64,000 bases of DNA from Bacillota bacterium (GTDB lineage: Bacteria; Bacillota; UBA4882; UBA8346). The translations under genes were made by a program, and so were the position numbers. Under the pieces are notes generated by a model. That model had not been told where the DNA came from, did no database searches, and saw only the letters and a program-made list of their open reading frames with translations. The stretch lies in the NCBI GenBank assembly GCA_029776205.1, contig JAKOTQ010000118.1:1-64000 (forward strand). Reading direction: 5' to 3'. Each line of letters starts with the position of its first letter. Within the stretch, counting starts at the first letter, position 1. This document shows positions 7,596-16,424 of the stretch, piece by piece.

Positions 7596-7607
7596 GGTAT
7601 ATTTTTT

Positions 7608-7799
7608 TTACACTGCTCTTTGGACTTTATTTGACCGTAAGCAGCGAGTGCAGACGCGAATGCGTTTGGAAGCACCATTAACTATCGCTTTGACTGTGCG
7701 AATATTCGCTTTCCAACGACGATGAGTTTTAATATTTGAGTGGCTGACCAGGTTACCGCTTTGAAAATCTTTGCCACAGACTGAGCAACGGTTTGACAT
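7608..7799 (-). CDS. rpmB: 50S ribosomal protein L28
   Basis: A 63-residue basic protein of normal length. It carries the zinc-binding form with two Cys pairs (CSVCG near the N-terminus and CTRCL near the C-terminus) and the typical SHSNIKTHRRWKANI segment. AGGTGT precedes the ATG. Monocistronic: a good promoter lies 40-70 bases upstream and a terminator directly downstream. Confidence 0.97.
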   Translation of the reverse strand: MSNRCSVCGKDFQSGNLVSHSNIKTHRRWKANIRTVKAIVNGASKRIRVCTRCLRSNKVQRAV

Positions 7800-7839
7800 C
7801 CCTTACACCTCCAAAATGACATGCATTAGAAACACAAAT

Positions 7840-7868
7840 ATTTTATCATAAACAATCAGTAATGACAA
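7840..7868 (-). promoter_or_regulatory. Sigma-A promoter for rpmB
   Basis: Minus strand TTGTCA (7868-7863), 17-bp spacer, TAAAAT (7845-7840), about 40 bases before the rpmB start. Confidence 0.7.
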
Positions 7869-8259
7869 GCAAAATTGTGAATAATGTTGGGAAATTACTT
7901 CTTTCTTAACATATATTCTATAATCTGCATTCGGAAAAGAAAAGACTGATAGGGTTTTCAGCAGGAATTTGATAAATAGGTCACGAAAATAATAAAAATT
8001 AAGGCAGTAAATCATAAGTCATAACCGAAATAAATTGCTACTGTACAGAGTAAAATGATCGTGTATAATAGTAACCGGTTATTTTCTTCCAGAATTGGAT
8101 TGCAGTTGCGGTTAATTTTAGGTTTGACGGGAGAAGCTTAAATCAAAACGGTAAGAAGGAAACCCTTATTTTTGGTGAGAGATTTAACGGATAGTGCAGG
8201 AAAATTTCTTTTTTTCTCGAAATATTTGCCGAAATTTATTATAATAAGGGGGAGCCTCG
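7869..8259. other. Divergent intergenic region between rpmB and the Asp23-family gene
   Basis: About 390 AT-rich bases without a believable gene; the 70-codon minus-strand frame at 7803-8015 lacks a ribosome binding site and has shadow-like composition. A possible plus-strand promoter is TGTACA (8042-8047), 16-bp spacer, TATAAT (8064-8069), which would give a leader of nearly 190 bases before the gene at 8260. Confidence 0.5.
8042..8069 (+). promoter_or_regulatory. Possible promoter for the asp23-fakA operon
   Basis: A perfect TATAAT at 8064-8069 has a weak -35-like TGTACA 16 bases upstream. The long distance to the first gene leaves this tentative. Confidence 0.4.
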
Positions 8260-8631
8260 GTGGCAGAAAAAAGCAATTCAGGAACTTTGGGGAGTATTAA
8301 TATTTCACCCAATGCGATTGCGATGGTCGCAGGTATCGCGGCATTGCAATGTTTCGGAGTTGTTGGAATGGCCTCGCGGACCATTCAGGATGGGATCTCC
8401 GAGCTGCTTACCGGAAAAGACAATCTTAGTAAAGGAATTGAGGTTGATATTGACGGTGAACGCGTTACTGTGGATCTCTACATCATAGTCGAATATGGGG
8501 TTCGGATTAAAGAAGTTGCTTATAATGTTATCGAAAATGTCAAGTATGCCATCGAGAATCAGCTGGGTTTGAAAATACTGAAAGTGAACGTCATCGTCCA
8601 GGGCGTACGCATCGATAAAAATAAATCCTGA
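8260..8631 (+). CDS. Asp23/Gls24 family envelope-stress protein (YloU-like)
   Basis: 123 residues covering the whole Asp23 domain: NISPNAIAMVAGIAALQCFGVVGM, a central VDLYIIVEYGVRI strand and the closing LKVNVIVQGVRI strand. Proteins of this family are small cytosolic or membrane-associated proteins linked to envelope stress and alkaline tolerance. The start is a GTG at 8260 behind GGGGGAG. It is followed after 41 bases by the fatty-acid kinase gene, the same order as yloU-yloV in Bacillus, which supports the assignment. Confidence 0.9.
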   Translation: MAEKSNSGTLGSINISPNAIAMVAGIAALQCFGVVGMASRTIQDGISELLTGKDNLSKGIEVDIDGERVTVDLYIIVEYGVRIKEVAYNVIENVKYAIENQLGLKILKVNVIVQGVRIDKNKS

Positions 8632-8672
8632 TCGCGTGAGACGAATTTAGGAGCAAAAGGGAGGATACACCT

Positions 8673-10319
8673 TTGCAGCCAGATGCAATAGGAATAGATA
8701 GTGTATTATTGAAGGAACTTGTGGCATCGGCCACTGCCAATATGTATTTGCATAAGGGCGATGTGGACGCGCTCAATGTTTTCCCGGTTCCGGACGGTGA
8801 TACCGGAACCAATATGTATTTAACATTTCAGGCGGCATTTAGGGAACTCAGCAATAATCCTTCGACAAATATCATTGAGCTGTTGGAATCTGCGGCCTAT
8901 GGCGCCTTAATGGGAGCCCGGGGGAACAGCGGCGTTATCGTATCCCAATTTTTCCGGGGATTTGTCAAAGCCCTTCCTAAAGAGACTCAGGTCATTGGTA
9001 AGAAGGAATTGGCGCTGGGTATTTCCGGTGCGGCTTCGATGGCCCTTAAAGCCGTCCGTCAACCGGTTGAGGGAACGATTCTGACGGTCATTCGGGAAAT
9101 GGCCAACTATGCGACTGATAATGTGAATAATGATCGGACGCTCAAAGAATATATGAATGATATTTACGAACATGCCAACCTGGTACTTTCGAAAACCCCG
9201 GAGATGCTCCCGGTTTTACGACAGGCTGGGGTTGTGGATGCCGGCGGTCAAGGGTTGGTTTATTTTGTTGAAGGTATTGTTCAGCATATTAACGGAAAGG
9301 CCGTTTCTACCGAGAAGATGAATGAGGCTGCCGTATCCAAAAAAGTGGTGAGCGTCGCTTCATATACGGACGATGAGTTATTATCTGATACGGAGATTAA
9401 TTTCCAATATTGTACCGAGTTTATTTTAAAGGGCAAAGAATTAGATCTGGAACATATTAAAAACAGCCTCAGTCCGCACGGTGATTGCCTGTTGGTGGTC
9501 GGAGACGAAAATACCACTAAAATCCACATTCACACCAACAATCCTGGGATTATCCTTGATTTTGCCGTTCGGCTGGGTGAAATGTTTGAAATTCAAATCC
9601 ATAATATGGTGGAACAAAGCCAGCAACGGTTGGCCAAATTGGTTTCTCAGGAAAGTGGCGGAGGCCAGATCGGGGTTGTTGCCATTTCAACCGGGGACGG
9701 AATGGATAAAATCTTTAAGAGCTTAGGCGTTAATATCGTTATTAACGGTGGACAAACTATGAATCCCAGCGTTGAGGATATGGCGAACGTTGTGTCGAAA
9801 TTAGAGGCTTCCAAAGTCATTCTGTTACCTAACAACAGTAATATCGTGATGACGGCTAACCATGTCCAGGATTTGGTTAAAAAAGAGGTTCGGGTAGTTC
9901 CTACTCAAAGTGTACCTGAGGGATTGGCTGCTATGATGAGCTTTTCCCAGGAACGCACTTTAGATGAGAATGTCGAAAAAATGACTGAAAAAAGCAGTCA
10001 TATCATCACCGGAGAAGTCACCTATGCCGTTCGGAGTATTCAGTTGGGTGACTTGGACATCAATCAGGGAGATATCATCGGTTTGGTTAACGGCGATATT
10101 GTAACCTATGGAGATAACCCTGAAAAAGTCGTGGAAGAGGCGTTGAAGAAAATTCCTTCGGCAGCAAGCAGCCTGGTAACGATTTATTTCGGTGCTGATG
10201 TTTCCGAACTGACGGCACAGGAATTATTGAATCGTTTGGAAAAAGTCTTCCCTGATGCTGAATTTGAACTCTATTACGGTGGTCAGCCTTTATATTACTA
10301 TTTATTCTCAGTGGAGTAG
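8673..10319 (+). CDS. fakA: Fatty acid kinase catalytic subunit FakA (DAK2 domain, YloV family)
   Basis: Phosphorylates fatty acids held by a FakB/DegV carrier so that exogenous acyl chains enter phospholipids. 548 residues, the family length. The N-terminal DAK2 kinase domain shows NVFPVPDGDTGTNMY (metal/ATP site, about residues 35-50) and GARGNSGVI; the middle and C-terminal DAK1-like domain follows. Start is TTG at 8673 behind AGGGAGG. The DegV protein gene follows within 9 bases, consistent with an encoded partner. Confidence 0.9.
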   Translation: MQPDAIGIDSVLLKELVASATANMYLHKGDVDALNVFPVPDGDTGTNMYLTFQAAFRELSNNPSTNIIELLESAAYGALMGARGNSGVIVSQFFRGFVKALPKETQVIGKKELALGISGAASMALKAVRQPVEGTILTVIREMANYATDNVNNDRTLKEYMNDIYEHANLVLSKTPEMLPVLRQAGVVDAGGQGLVYFVEGIVQHINGKAVSTEKMNEAAVSKKVVSVASYTDDELLSDTEINFQYCTEFILKGKELDLEHIKNSLSPHGDCLLVVGDENTTKIHIHTNNPGIILDFAVRLGEMFEIQIHNMVEQSQQRLAKLVSQESGGGQIGVVAISTGDGMDKIFKSLGVNIVINGGQTMNPSVEDMANVVSKLEASKVILLPNNSNIVMTANHVQDLVKKEVRVVPTQSVPEGLAAMMSFSQERTLDENVEKMTEKSSHIITGEVTYAVRSIQLGDLDINQGDIIGLVNGDIVTYGDNPEKVVEEALKKIPSAASSLVTIYFGADVSELTAQELLNRLEKVFPDAEFELYYGGQPLYYYLFSVE

Positions 10320-10328
10320 GTGCGATCA

Positions 10329-11177
10329 ATGGCTGTTAAAATTGTGACAGACAGTACAGCGGATATTCCGGAAAAGCTCGTCAAAGAGTATGGAATCGGT
10401 GTTGTTCCCCTCAATATTCATTTTGGGGATGAAGTATTAAAAGACGGTGTCGATATTTGGAGCGAAGAGTTTTATCACCGCTTGAAAAACGAAGCGGTGT
10501 TGCCTACGACCTCTCAACCGGCTCCTGGTGAATTCTTAAAAGTCTATGAATCCATCGGTGAGCCCGGCGATACGATCATTTCGATTCATATCTCCGGCGA
10601 AATGAGCGGAACGGTAAGGACAGCCAGAATTGCAGCAGATATGCTGGAGGATAAACTTAAGATTCATGTTATTGACAGCCGGTATGTATGCATGGCTTTG
10701 GGAATGTTGGTTCTTCGAGCCGCTAAACTGGCTAAGGAGGGTGCCTCGCCGGAGGTTATCATCGCGGAAGTTGAACGGCTTTCGAAGGAACTGGCCGTTT
10801 ATTTCACAGTAAACAGCCTGGAATATTTATCAAGAAACGGGCGGATTGGTAAAGCTACTTCTTTCCTCGGTGGGTTGCTCAATATTAAGCCATTATTGGG
10901 TATTGAAGGCGGTGTAATTGTTCCTACTGAAAGGATCCGGGGTAATTTTAGTAAAATTGCAACCGAATTGGTAACCCGTTTTGTCGAACGTTATGGGGAA
11001 AAACCGGTGGAACTCTGGTGTGTTCATACTGAAATGCCGGAATTGGCCGTGGCTCTGCAACAAGAGGCGATGAAGCGCCTCAATGTGGCAGCTTCCCATA
11101 TCGGATTGATTGGTCCGATCGTTGGTACTCATGCCGGGCCGTATATTGTTGGAATGATTGGGTTGCCGATGGAATGA
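10329..11177 (+). CDS. DegV family fatty-acid-binding protein (FakB type)
   Basis: 282 residues with the N-terminal VKIVTDSTADIP motif, a TTSQPAPGEF lipid-pocket segment, the ISGEMSGTVRTA motif and the C-terminal GTHAGPYIVGM stretch, all DegV signatures. These proteins bind one fatty acid and present it to FakA, which is encoded just upstream. I prefer the ATG at 10329 over a GTG at 10320, because AGGTG overlapping the fakA stop gives proper spacing. Overlaps rsmD by four bases. Confidence 0.92.
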   Translation: MAVKIVTDSTADIPEKLVKEYGIGVVPLNIHFGDEVLKDGVDIWSEEFYHRLKNEAVLPTTSQPAPGEFLKVYESIGEPGDTIISIHISGEMSGTVRTARIAADMLEDKLKIHVIDSRYVCMALGMLVLRAAKLAKEGASPEVIIAEVERLSKELAVYFTVNSLEYLSRNGRIGKATSFLGGLLNIKPLLGIEGGVIVPTERIRGNFSKIATELVTRFVERYGEKPVELWCVHTEMPELAVALQQEAMKRLNVAASHIGLIGPIVGTHAGPYIVGMIGLPME

Positions 11178-11731
11178 GAGTGATTTCAGGAAAATACCGC
11201 GGCCGGACCATTCAAGGGCCGAAACATAAAGGGTTGCGGCCAACGGCCGATCGAGTGAAGGAAGCGTTGTTTAATATTATCGGGGCCCGGATCGACGGAG
11301 CTGTGATGTTGGATCTCTTCGCCGGAACCGGCGGAGTTGGGATTGAAGCGTTAAGCCGCGGTGCTCAAGCCGTGGTTTTTTCAGATGTTAATCCTCAAAG
11401 TATTAAGTTGCTCCGTCAAAATCTGGCCTTTCTTGATCCGGAAGATAACGTTCGGGTGTTACAATTACGGGCTGAGAAAACCCTGGAGTTAATGGCAAAG
11501 GAAAAGCAGCAGTTTGATTTGATTTTTGTTGATCCGCCTTATGAAGCCGGGTTGTTCGATAAGACGATTCGGTCCATTAAAGCCCTTGATCTATTAAAGA
11601 CAGATGGGATTTTGGTGATTGAACATCCCGATAAAATGCGGGATTTTTTAGATGAAACGCCTTTTGAGTTAGTAAGTACCCGAACCTATGGTGACATAGC
11701 GTTGACTTTTTTGGTCCATTCTAAAGAATGA
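11174..11731 (+). CDS. rsmD: 16S rRNA (guanine(966)-N2)-methyltransferase
   Basis: SAM-dependent methyltransferase that modifies G966 of 16S rRNA. 185 residues: N-terminal MRVISGKYRGR, SAM-binding MLDLFAGTGGVGIEALSRGA and the catalytic FVDPPYE. The ATGA overlap with degV indicates translational coupling, and coaD follows 27 bases later, a very common rsmD-coaD order. Confidence 0.95.
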   Translation: MRVISGKYRGRTIQGPKHKGLRPTADRVKEALFNIIGARIDGAVMLDLFAGTGGVGIEALSRGAQAVVFSDVNPQSIKLLRQNLAFLDPEDNVRVLQLRAEKTLELMAKEKQQFDLIFVDPPYEAGLFDKTIRSIKALDLLKTDGILVIEHPDKMRDFLDETPFELVSTRTYGDIALTFLVHSKE

Positions 11732-11758
11732 TCTTGATATAAATGGTAGGTAAATACG

Positions 11759-12253
11759 ATGAAGGATTATTCAGTGACGACAGCAGTATGCCCCGGCAGT
11801 TTCGATCCGGTCACCCGCGGGCATTTGGATATCATTGAACGAGCGGCTGACGTTTTCCCAAGAGTTGTGGTGGGAGTTTTAGAAAATCCAAGTAAAAAAC
11901 CGCTGTTTACATTGGAAGAGCGGGTGGAGTTGATCCGGGCTGCCGTAAAGCACCTTCCCAACGTGGAGGTTGACTTTTTCAGCGGTTTACTTATTGATTT
12001 CGTCCGCAAAGTGAATGGAAATTTGATCATCAAGGGTTTGCGGGCCATCTCTGATTTTGAGATTGAATTTCAAATGGCGATGAATAACAAACGAATGGCT
12101 CCCGAGATCGAGACCATGTTTATGATGACAAAGAATGAATATTCATTTTTAAGTTCCAGTATGGTTAAGGAGATTGTCCGATTCGGCGGGGATATTCGGG
12201 ACTTAGTCACACCCGAAGTGGAGCAAGCATTGCGTCGTAAATATTTCGCATAA
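11759..12253 (+). CDS. coaD: Phosphopantetheine adenylyltransferase
   Basis: Fourth step of coenzyme A synthesis: joins ATP and 4'-phosphopantetheine to dephospho-CoA. 164 residues with the nucleotidyltransferase motif CPGSFDPVTRGHLDII (T/HxGH type) at residues 11-26 and the C-terminal SFLSSSMVKEI motif. Follows rsmD in the same operon. Confidence 0.96.
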   Translation: MKDYSVTTAVCPGSFDPVTRGHLDIIERAADVFPRVVVGVLENPSKKPLFTLEERVELIRAAVKHLPNVEVDFFSGLLIDFVRKVNGNLIIKGLRAISDFEIEFQMAMNNKRMAPEIETMFMMTKNEYSFLSSSMVKEIVRFGGDIRDLVTPEVEQALRRKYFA

Positions 12254-12265
12254 CAGGAGTTTAAA

Positions 12266-12724
12266 ATGACAAAAATGAATTTGCTGCTATTGATCGAACG
12301 TTTACAGGAGACGATTAACTCAAATTTCCAAATTGCCGGCAAAATATTGGTGGATCGGGAAGAGCTCGAAGAACTGATTGAGAAGATTCAAATTGCTCTT
12401 CCTGACGAGATTAAGCAGGCCGAATGGGTAAGCCGGGAAAAAGAACGTTATCTGCAGCAAGCCAATGAAGAAGCCAGAAAAATTATCAGTGAAGCCGAGG
12501 CCTATGCCGAAGAATTGATTCGTCAAGACCGGATACTTCTTAAAGCGGAAGAAGAAGCTGCCCGAATTATTCAAAATGCCAGGTTAAATGCTGAAGAGAT
12601 TGAAAATGAAGCCCGGGATTATGCTAACCGAATCCTTGAACGCCTGGAAGAGAGTTTGGACCGGACGTTGAAAGTAGTCCGTGAAGGACGGGAAAGTTTA
12701 TTGGAAGAAGATACCAATTCATGA
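12266..12724 (+). CDS. Coiled-coil protein of unknown function, ATP synthase b-subunit-like
   Basis: 152 residues, almost wholly helical. The first ~50 residues form a small helical head with LVDREELEELIEKIQIALP; the rest is a long Ala/Glu/Arg coiled coil with repeated A.R.I..A...AEE.I resembling F0 subunit b stalks, but there is no membrane anchor. Such genes commonly follow coaD in Clostridia. AGGAG lies in front of the ATG. Role unknown; a division- or scaffold-type function is only a guess. Confidence 0.75.
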   Translation: MTKMNLLLLIERLQETINSNFQIAGKILVDREELEELIEKIQIALPDEIKQAEWVSREKERYLQQANEEARKIISEAEAYAEELIRQDRILLKAEEEAARIIQNARLNAEEIENEARDYANRILERLEESLDRTLKVVREGRESLLEEDTNS

Positions 12725-12782
12725 GATACATAAAAAATCTCTAGTGAGATTTAACAGACGAACATTGTTTCGGAGGATACCG

Positions 12783-13496
12783 ATGGTTTCACGGATTAGA
12801 ATAGCTCTGGATGGCCCGGCCGGTTCAGGAAAAAGTACGGTGGCTAAAGGAGTTGCCCATAAATTAAATTACATTTATATCGATACCGGCGCCATGTACC
12901 GGGCGGTTACCTTGAAAGCATTAGAAAACAATATTCCTGTTGATGACGCTGAAATGCTGACCAGGATGATGGAAGATACGGAGATAGTTCTCAGATATGA
13001 ACGGCACGGAAATGAATCGGTGATGCATGTTTTTCTCGATGGCCGGGATGTGAGCGAAGCGATTCGAGGGTTGGAAGTTACGGCCAATGTTTCTCCGGTT
13101 GCTGCAGTGGCCGGTGTAAGACAAGCTTTGGTATCCATGCAGCGGAAAATGGCTGAACAGGGCGGCGTTGTAATGGACGGCCGGGATATTGGCACAGTGG
13201 TGTTACCCCAGGCAGAGCTGAAAGTCTTTTTAACGGCTTCCGTGGCCGAACGGGGGCGGAGACGTTGGCTGGAATTGCGGGAAAAGCAGATGGAAGTCGA
13301 TTTGGCCGAGATTATTGCACAGATCGAAAAGAGAGACGATTATGACAGCCATCGGGAAGTGGATCCGCTGCGCCAGGCTGACGACGCGATTTTGGTAGAT
13401 ACGACGGAAATGAGTAAGGAAGAAGTGATTGATTATATTGTAAAGCTGGCGTTGGAACGCGGGGCCCGGATTGAACCGAGTTCTGTGGATGCTTAA
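12783..13496 (+). CDS. cmk: Cytidylate kinase
   Basis: Phosphorylates CMP/dCMP. 237 residues with Walker A ALDGPAGSGKST near the N-terminus, YIDTGAMYRAVT, the GRDIGTVVLP motif and the lid region RRRWLEL. The frame is open upstream to 12681, but GGAGG followed by the ATG at 12783 and family alignment fix the start. The cmk-ispH-rpsA order is a conserved clostridial arrangement. Confidence 0.96.
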   Translation: MVSRIRIALDGPAGSGKSTVAKGVAHKLNYIYIDTGAMYRAVTLKALENNIPVDDAEMLTRMMEDTEIVLRYERHGNESVMHVFLDGRDVSEAIRGLEVTANVSPVAAVAGVRQALVSMQRKMAEQGGVVMDGRDIGTVVLPQAELKVFLTASVAERGRRRWLELREKQMEVDLAEIIAQIEKRDDYDSHREVDPLRQADDAILVDTTEMSKEEVIDYIVKLALERGARIEPSSVDA

Positions 13497-13511
13497 TAAG
13501 GAGTGTCGAAG

Positions 13512-14363
13512 ATGGAGATCACCGTTGCCAAAACAGCGGGTTTTTGTTTTGGGGTCAAACGGGCCTTAGAGCTGGTCCAAAGTTCGCTGGCATCCGATAC
13601 CTCACCCATATGCAGTTTGGGGCCGTTGATTCACAATCCGGCCGTTGTGGCGGAGTTGGAGTCCAAAGGATTAAAAGTGGTTTCGGATATTAAGGATGTG
13701 AAAGAAGGCCGGGTTGTCATTCGTTCTCACGGAGCCGGTCCCAGTATTTACGATTACGCCTCAGAACAAGGATTGGAATTGATCGATGCCACCTGTCCGT
13801 TTGTTAAGAATGTTCACGAACTGGCATTGATGTTGAAGAAGGAAGGGTATCAAGTCATTATTGTCGGTGAAAGCGATCATGCTGAAGTCGTTGGAGTCAT
13901 GGAAACCCTTTCCGGAGATGCCTTAGTTGTGAATGATCCTCGTCAGCTGGATTCGGTGTATATCGAGTATAAAGTGGGGATCATCAGCCAGACCACACAG
14001 GATATTACCACATTTCAGCAGGTAGTGTCGGAAGTTCTCCCCAAGACCAAGGAATGTCGGATCTTTAATACGATATGTTTGGCAACGACCCAACGTCAAC
14101 AGGAAACGGCCCGGTTAAGCCAGGAGGTAGACCTGATGATCGTTGTTGGAGGGAAAAATTCCGCCAATACTAAGCGCTTGGCAGAGATCAGCGCTCAGTT
14201 CGGGACACGCACCTATCAAGTGGAATCTCCGGAAGAGCTTGTTCCTGAGTGGTTTGAAGGCGTTCGTAAAGTCGGTGTTACAGCCGGAGCTTCAACTCCG
14301 GATCAACATATTACTGCAGTAATCCAACAAATTAATGCATTGGGAGGTACCGGTTGTGGTTGA
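13512..14363 (+). CDS. ispH: 4-hydroxy-3-methylbut-2-enyl diphosphate reductase
   Basis: Last enzyme of the MEP isoprenoid pathway, a [4Fe-4S] enzyme making IPP and DMAPP. The three cluster cysteines are in AGFCFGVKRA, DATCPFV and NTICLATTQRQ; the substrate loop SSANTKRL appears as KNSANTKRLAEI. 283 residues from the ATG at 13512, eight bases after AAGGAG; an upstream GTG at 13503 overlaps that site. The 3' end overlaps rpsA. Confidence 0.96.
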   Translation: MEITVAKTAGFCFGVKRALELVQSSLASDTSPICSLGPLIHNPAVVAELESKGLKVVSDIKDVKEGRVVIRSHGAGPSIYDYASEQGLELIDATCPFVKNVHELALMLKKEGYQVIIVGESDHAEVVGVMETLSGDALVVNDPRQLDSVYIEYKVGIISQTTQDITTFQQVVSEVLPKTKECRIFNTICLATTQRQQETARLSQEVDLMIVVGGKNSANTKRLAEISAQFGTRTYQVESPEELVPEWFEGVRKVGVTAGASTPDQHITAVIQQINALGGTGCG

Positions 14364-15540
14364 AGAAACAAAAAGTGGGTTAGAAGCAACAGAGATGGAA
14401 ACAGCATTCAACATGGACTTTGAGGATGATCGTTTTCGTACCGTCGAAGTCGGCCAGGTGATTGAGGCGAAAGTGATTTTAGTTCGTGATGATGAAGCCT
14501 ATGTCGACATTGGCGGTAAATCCGATATGGTGATTCCTTTAAAAGAATTGACTGCCGAAACGGTATCCAGTGCCAAAGAGGTTGTTAAACCCGGCGATGT
14601 GATTAAAGTGATGGTCGTGAAGGCAGGAGGAGAAGACGGTGTTGTATTATCAAAGCGCCGGGTCGATCAGGAGAAAGTTTGGGAAGAGTTAGCGAAAGAC
14701 TTTGAGGCCGGGACAGTTTTGACGGCTACGGTGAAAGAGGCCGTCAAAGGCGGATTAAGCCTTTCGTTAAAAGGAATTCGTGCCTTTATGCCGGCTTCCC
14801 AATCGAACTTGAGTTTTCAAGCAGATTTATCGAATTTGGTTGGCCAGGACGTTCAGGTAAAGATCATTGAGTTCGATGCTTCCAAACGTCGGGTTGTCGT
14901 CTCCCGCCGGGTTGTTTTGGAAGCCAAGAAAGAAAAAGCGGAAGCTGAATTTTATCAAAAGGTTGAAGTCGGCCAGCGGATGCAGGGTAAAGTGACCCGA
15001 ATTACCCAATTTGGCGCTTTTGTCGATCTGGGGTCCGGGATCGAAGGTCTCATTCATATTTCCGAATTAAGCTGGAACCGGGTTAAATCCGTTGAAGAAG
15101 TGTTACAGGTCGGCCAAACTGTCGAAGTTGTCGTAATTAAAGTTGATGCTGAAAATAAGAAGATTTCCCTGTCCTTGAAACAGATCAAAACCCATCCGTG
15201 GGTTGAGGCCATTCAACAGTTCAGCGAAGGCCAGGTTTGTTCGGGTGAAGTGACCAAATTAGAGACCTTTGGCGCATTTGTCCGCATTGCTCCTCATGTG
15301 GAAGGATTGGTTCATATTTCCCAAATCTCTGAAAAACGGATCAGTAAACCGGACGAGGTGCTGAAAGTCGGAGATAAAGTTAACGTGAAGATCCTGAAGA
15401 TCGATTACGAGAATCGGAAAGTTTCCCTGAGCATTAAGCAAATTGCCAGCGATCAACAGGAGCAAGAGAAAGATGCATTTTTAAACGAACAGAATGATCA
15501 ACCGATGGCCCAATCTTTGGGTGAATTCTTCGAAAAATAA
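14356..15540 (+). CDS. rpsA: Ribosomal protein S1 (four S1 domains)
   Basis: About 394 residues with four consecutive S1 RNA-binding domains (roughly residues 30-100, 115-180, 200-270 and 285-355); the last two carry the canonical GAFV.(L/I)......GL(I/V)HIS. This is the shorter Gram-positive type rather than the six-domain proteobacterial one. The GTG at 14356, eight bases behind GGGAGG, is a better start than the in-frame ATG at 14335; it overlaps the end of ispH by 8 bases, so the two are probably translationally coupled. A terminator follows. Confidence 0.93.
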   Translation: MVEETKSGLEATEMETAFNMDFEDDRFRTVEVGQVIEAKVILVRDDEAYVDIGGKSDMVIPLKELTAETVSSAKEVVKPGDVIKVMVVKAGGEDGVVLSKRRVDQEKVWEELAKDFEAGTVLTATVKEAVKGGLSLSLKGIRAFMPASQSNLSFQADLSNLVGQDVQVKIIEFDASKRRVVVSRRVVLEAKKEKAEAEFYQKVEVGQRMQGKVTRITQFGAFVDLGSGIEGLIHISELSWNRVKSVEEVLQVGQTVEVVVIKVDAENKKISLSLKQIKTHPWVEAIQQFSEGQVCSGEVTKLETFGAFVRIAPHVEGLVHISQISEKRISKPDEVLKVGDKVNVKILKIDYENRKVSLSIKQIASDQQEQEKDAFLNEQNDQPMAQSLGEFFEK

Positions 15541-15602
15541 TCTTTAATTCATCTTGTTAAATCAGAGTTGTCGTTATTATATCATTATCTCATTATTATT
15601 AG

Positions 15603-15627
15603 CCCTTCCTCTATGGAAGGGTTTTTT
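15603..15627 (+). terminator. Intrinsic terminator after rpsA
   Basis: CCCTTCC (15603-15609) pairs with GGAAGGG (15615-15621), followed by six T. Ends the asp23-to-rpsA run. Confidence 0.9.
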
Positions 15628-15737
15628 CATTTGGAAAAATTTAAGCTTCTATTTCCACGCCAGATAATTCCATTCCTCAAATAGCAGCATAAGCACAATA
15701 AAGAGAGGAAAGGCTATGGGCTAAAGGAGGAGTAAAG

Positions 15738-16424
15738 ATGACGGGTATTGTGTTGCTAGTTATTGTTAGCGTCCTAATTTTTTTAGGTTTAGCCCACCAG
15801 GTGCTTGATCGGCTCTATCTGAGCGACAAAGGCGGCTTGCTGGTGATTGGAGCAATGGTGGTCGGAAGCTTTATCGACATTCCAATATGGCGTAATCCGC
15901 AGATCAGCCTTAATGTGGGTGGAGGTATTATTCCTTTGGCTTTGGCCATCTATGTACTTACCAAAGCAGGATCGGCGAAAGAGTGGACACGCTCGATTAT
16001 TGGGATCGTGGTTACCACCGGTATTATTTATGGCGTCAGTAAACTCTACAAATTTGATATCCACCAGGGTGTGATTGAACCCCAGTATCTGTGGGCGATC
16101 ATCGCTGCCATTGTGGCTTATGTCATCGGCCGTTCTCGCAGGTTGGCATTTATCGTATCCACGTTGAGCTTGTTATTTATGGATGTGGTCCGCATCATCG
16201 AAGTCAGCATCCTTAATATTAATTCGCCCACCCGGATCGGAGGTGCCGGTGCTTTTGATACGATCATTATTGCCGGAGTATTGGCGGTACTGTTGGCCGA
16301 GATCATCGGCGAAAGCCGTGAAGCGTTGCAAGGTGGCCCATCTGCTGAAGGGAAGCCGGAGGCGTTGCGAGAGGCGTTGGACCATCCCGAAATGGATCGT
16401 AAAGGGAAGGGGGAAGGGAAATGA
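15738..16424 (+). CDS. DUF1614 family membrane protein
   Basis: 228 residues with about six or seven hydrophobic segments and a polar, charged C-terminal tail of ~35 residues. The segment RIGGAGAFDTIIIAGVLAVLLAE near the C-terminal membrane helix is characteristic of DUF1614; no function is established that I know of. AAAGGAGGAG precedes the ATG. It overlaps spoIIP by four bases, so the two are co-translated, and the genes after it are sporulation-related; a role in sporulation is an inference from that context. Confidence 0.8.
   Translation: MTGIVLLVIVSVLIFLGLAHQVLDRLYLSDKGGLLVIGAMVVGSFIDIPIWRNPQISLNVGGGIIPLALAIYVLTKAGSAKEWTRSIIGIVVTTGIIYGVSKLYKFDIHQGVIEPQYLWAIIAAIVAYVIGRSRRLAFIVSTLSLLFMDVVRIIEVSILNINSPTRIGGAGAFDTIIIAGVLAVLLAEIIGESREALQGGPSAEGKPEALREALDHPEMDRKGKGEGK

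Noticed and set aside
7803-8015. 70-codon minus-strand frame upstream of rpmB
   Set aside because: No ribosome binding site, low-complexity Phe/Leu composition, and it covers the rpmB promoter.
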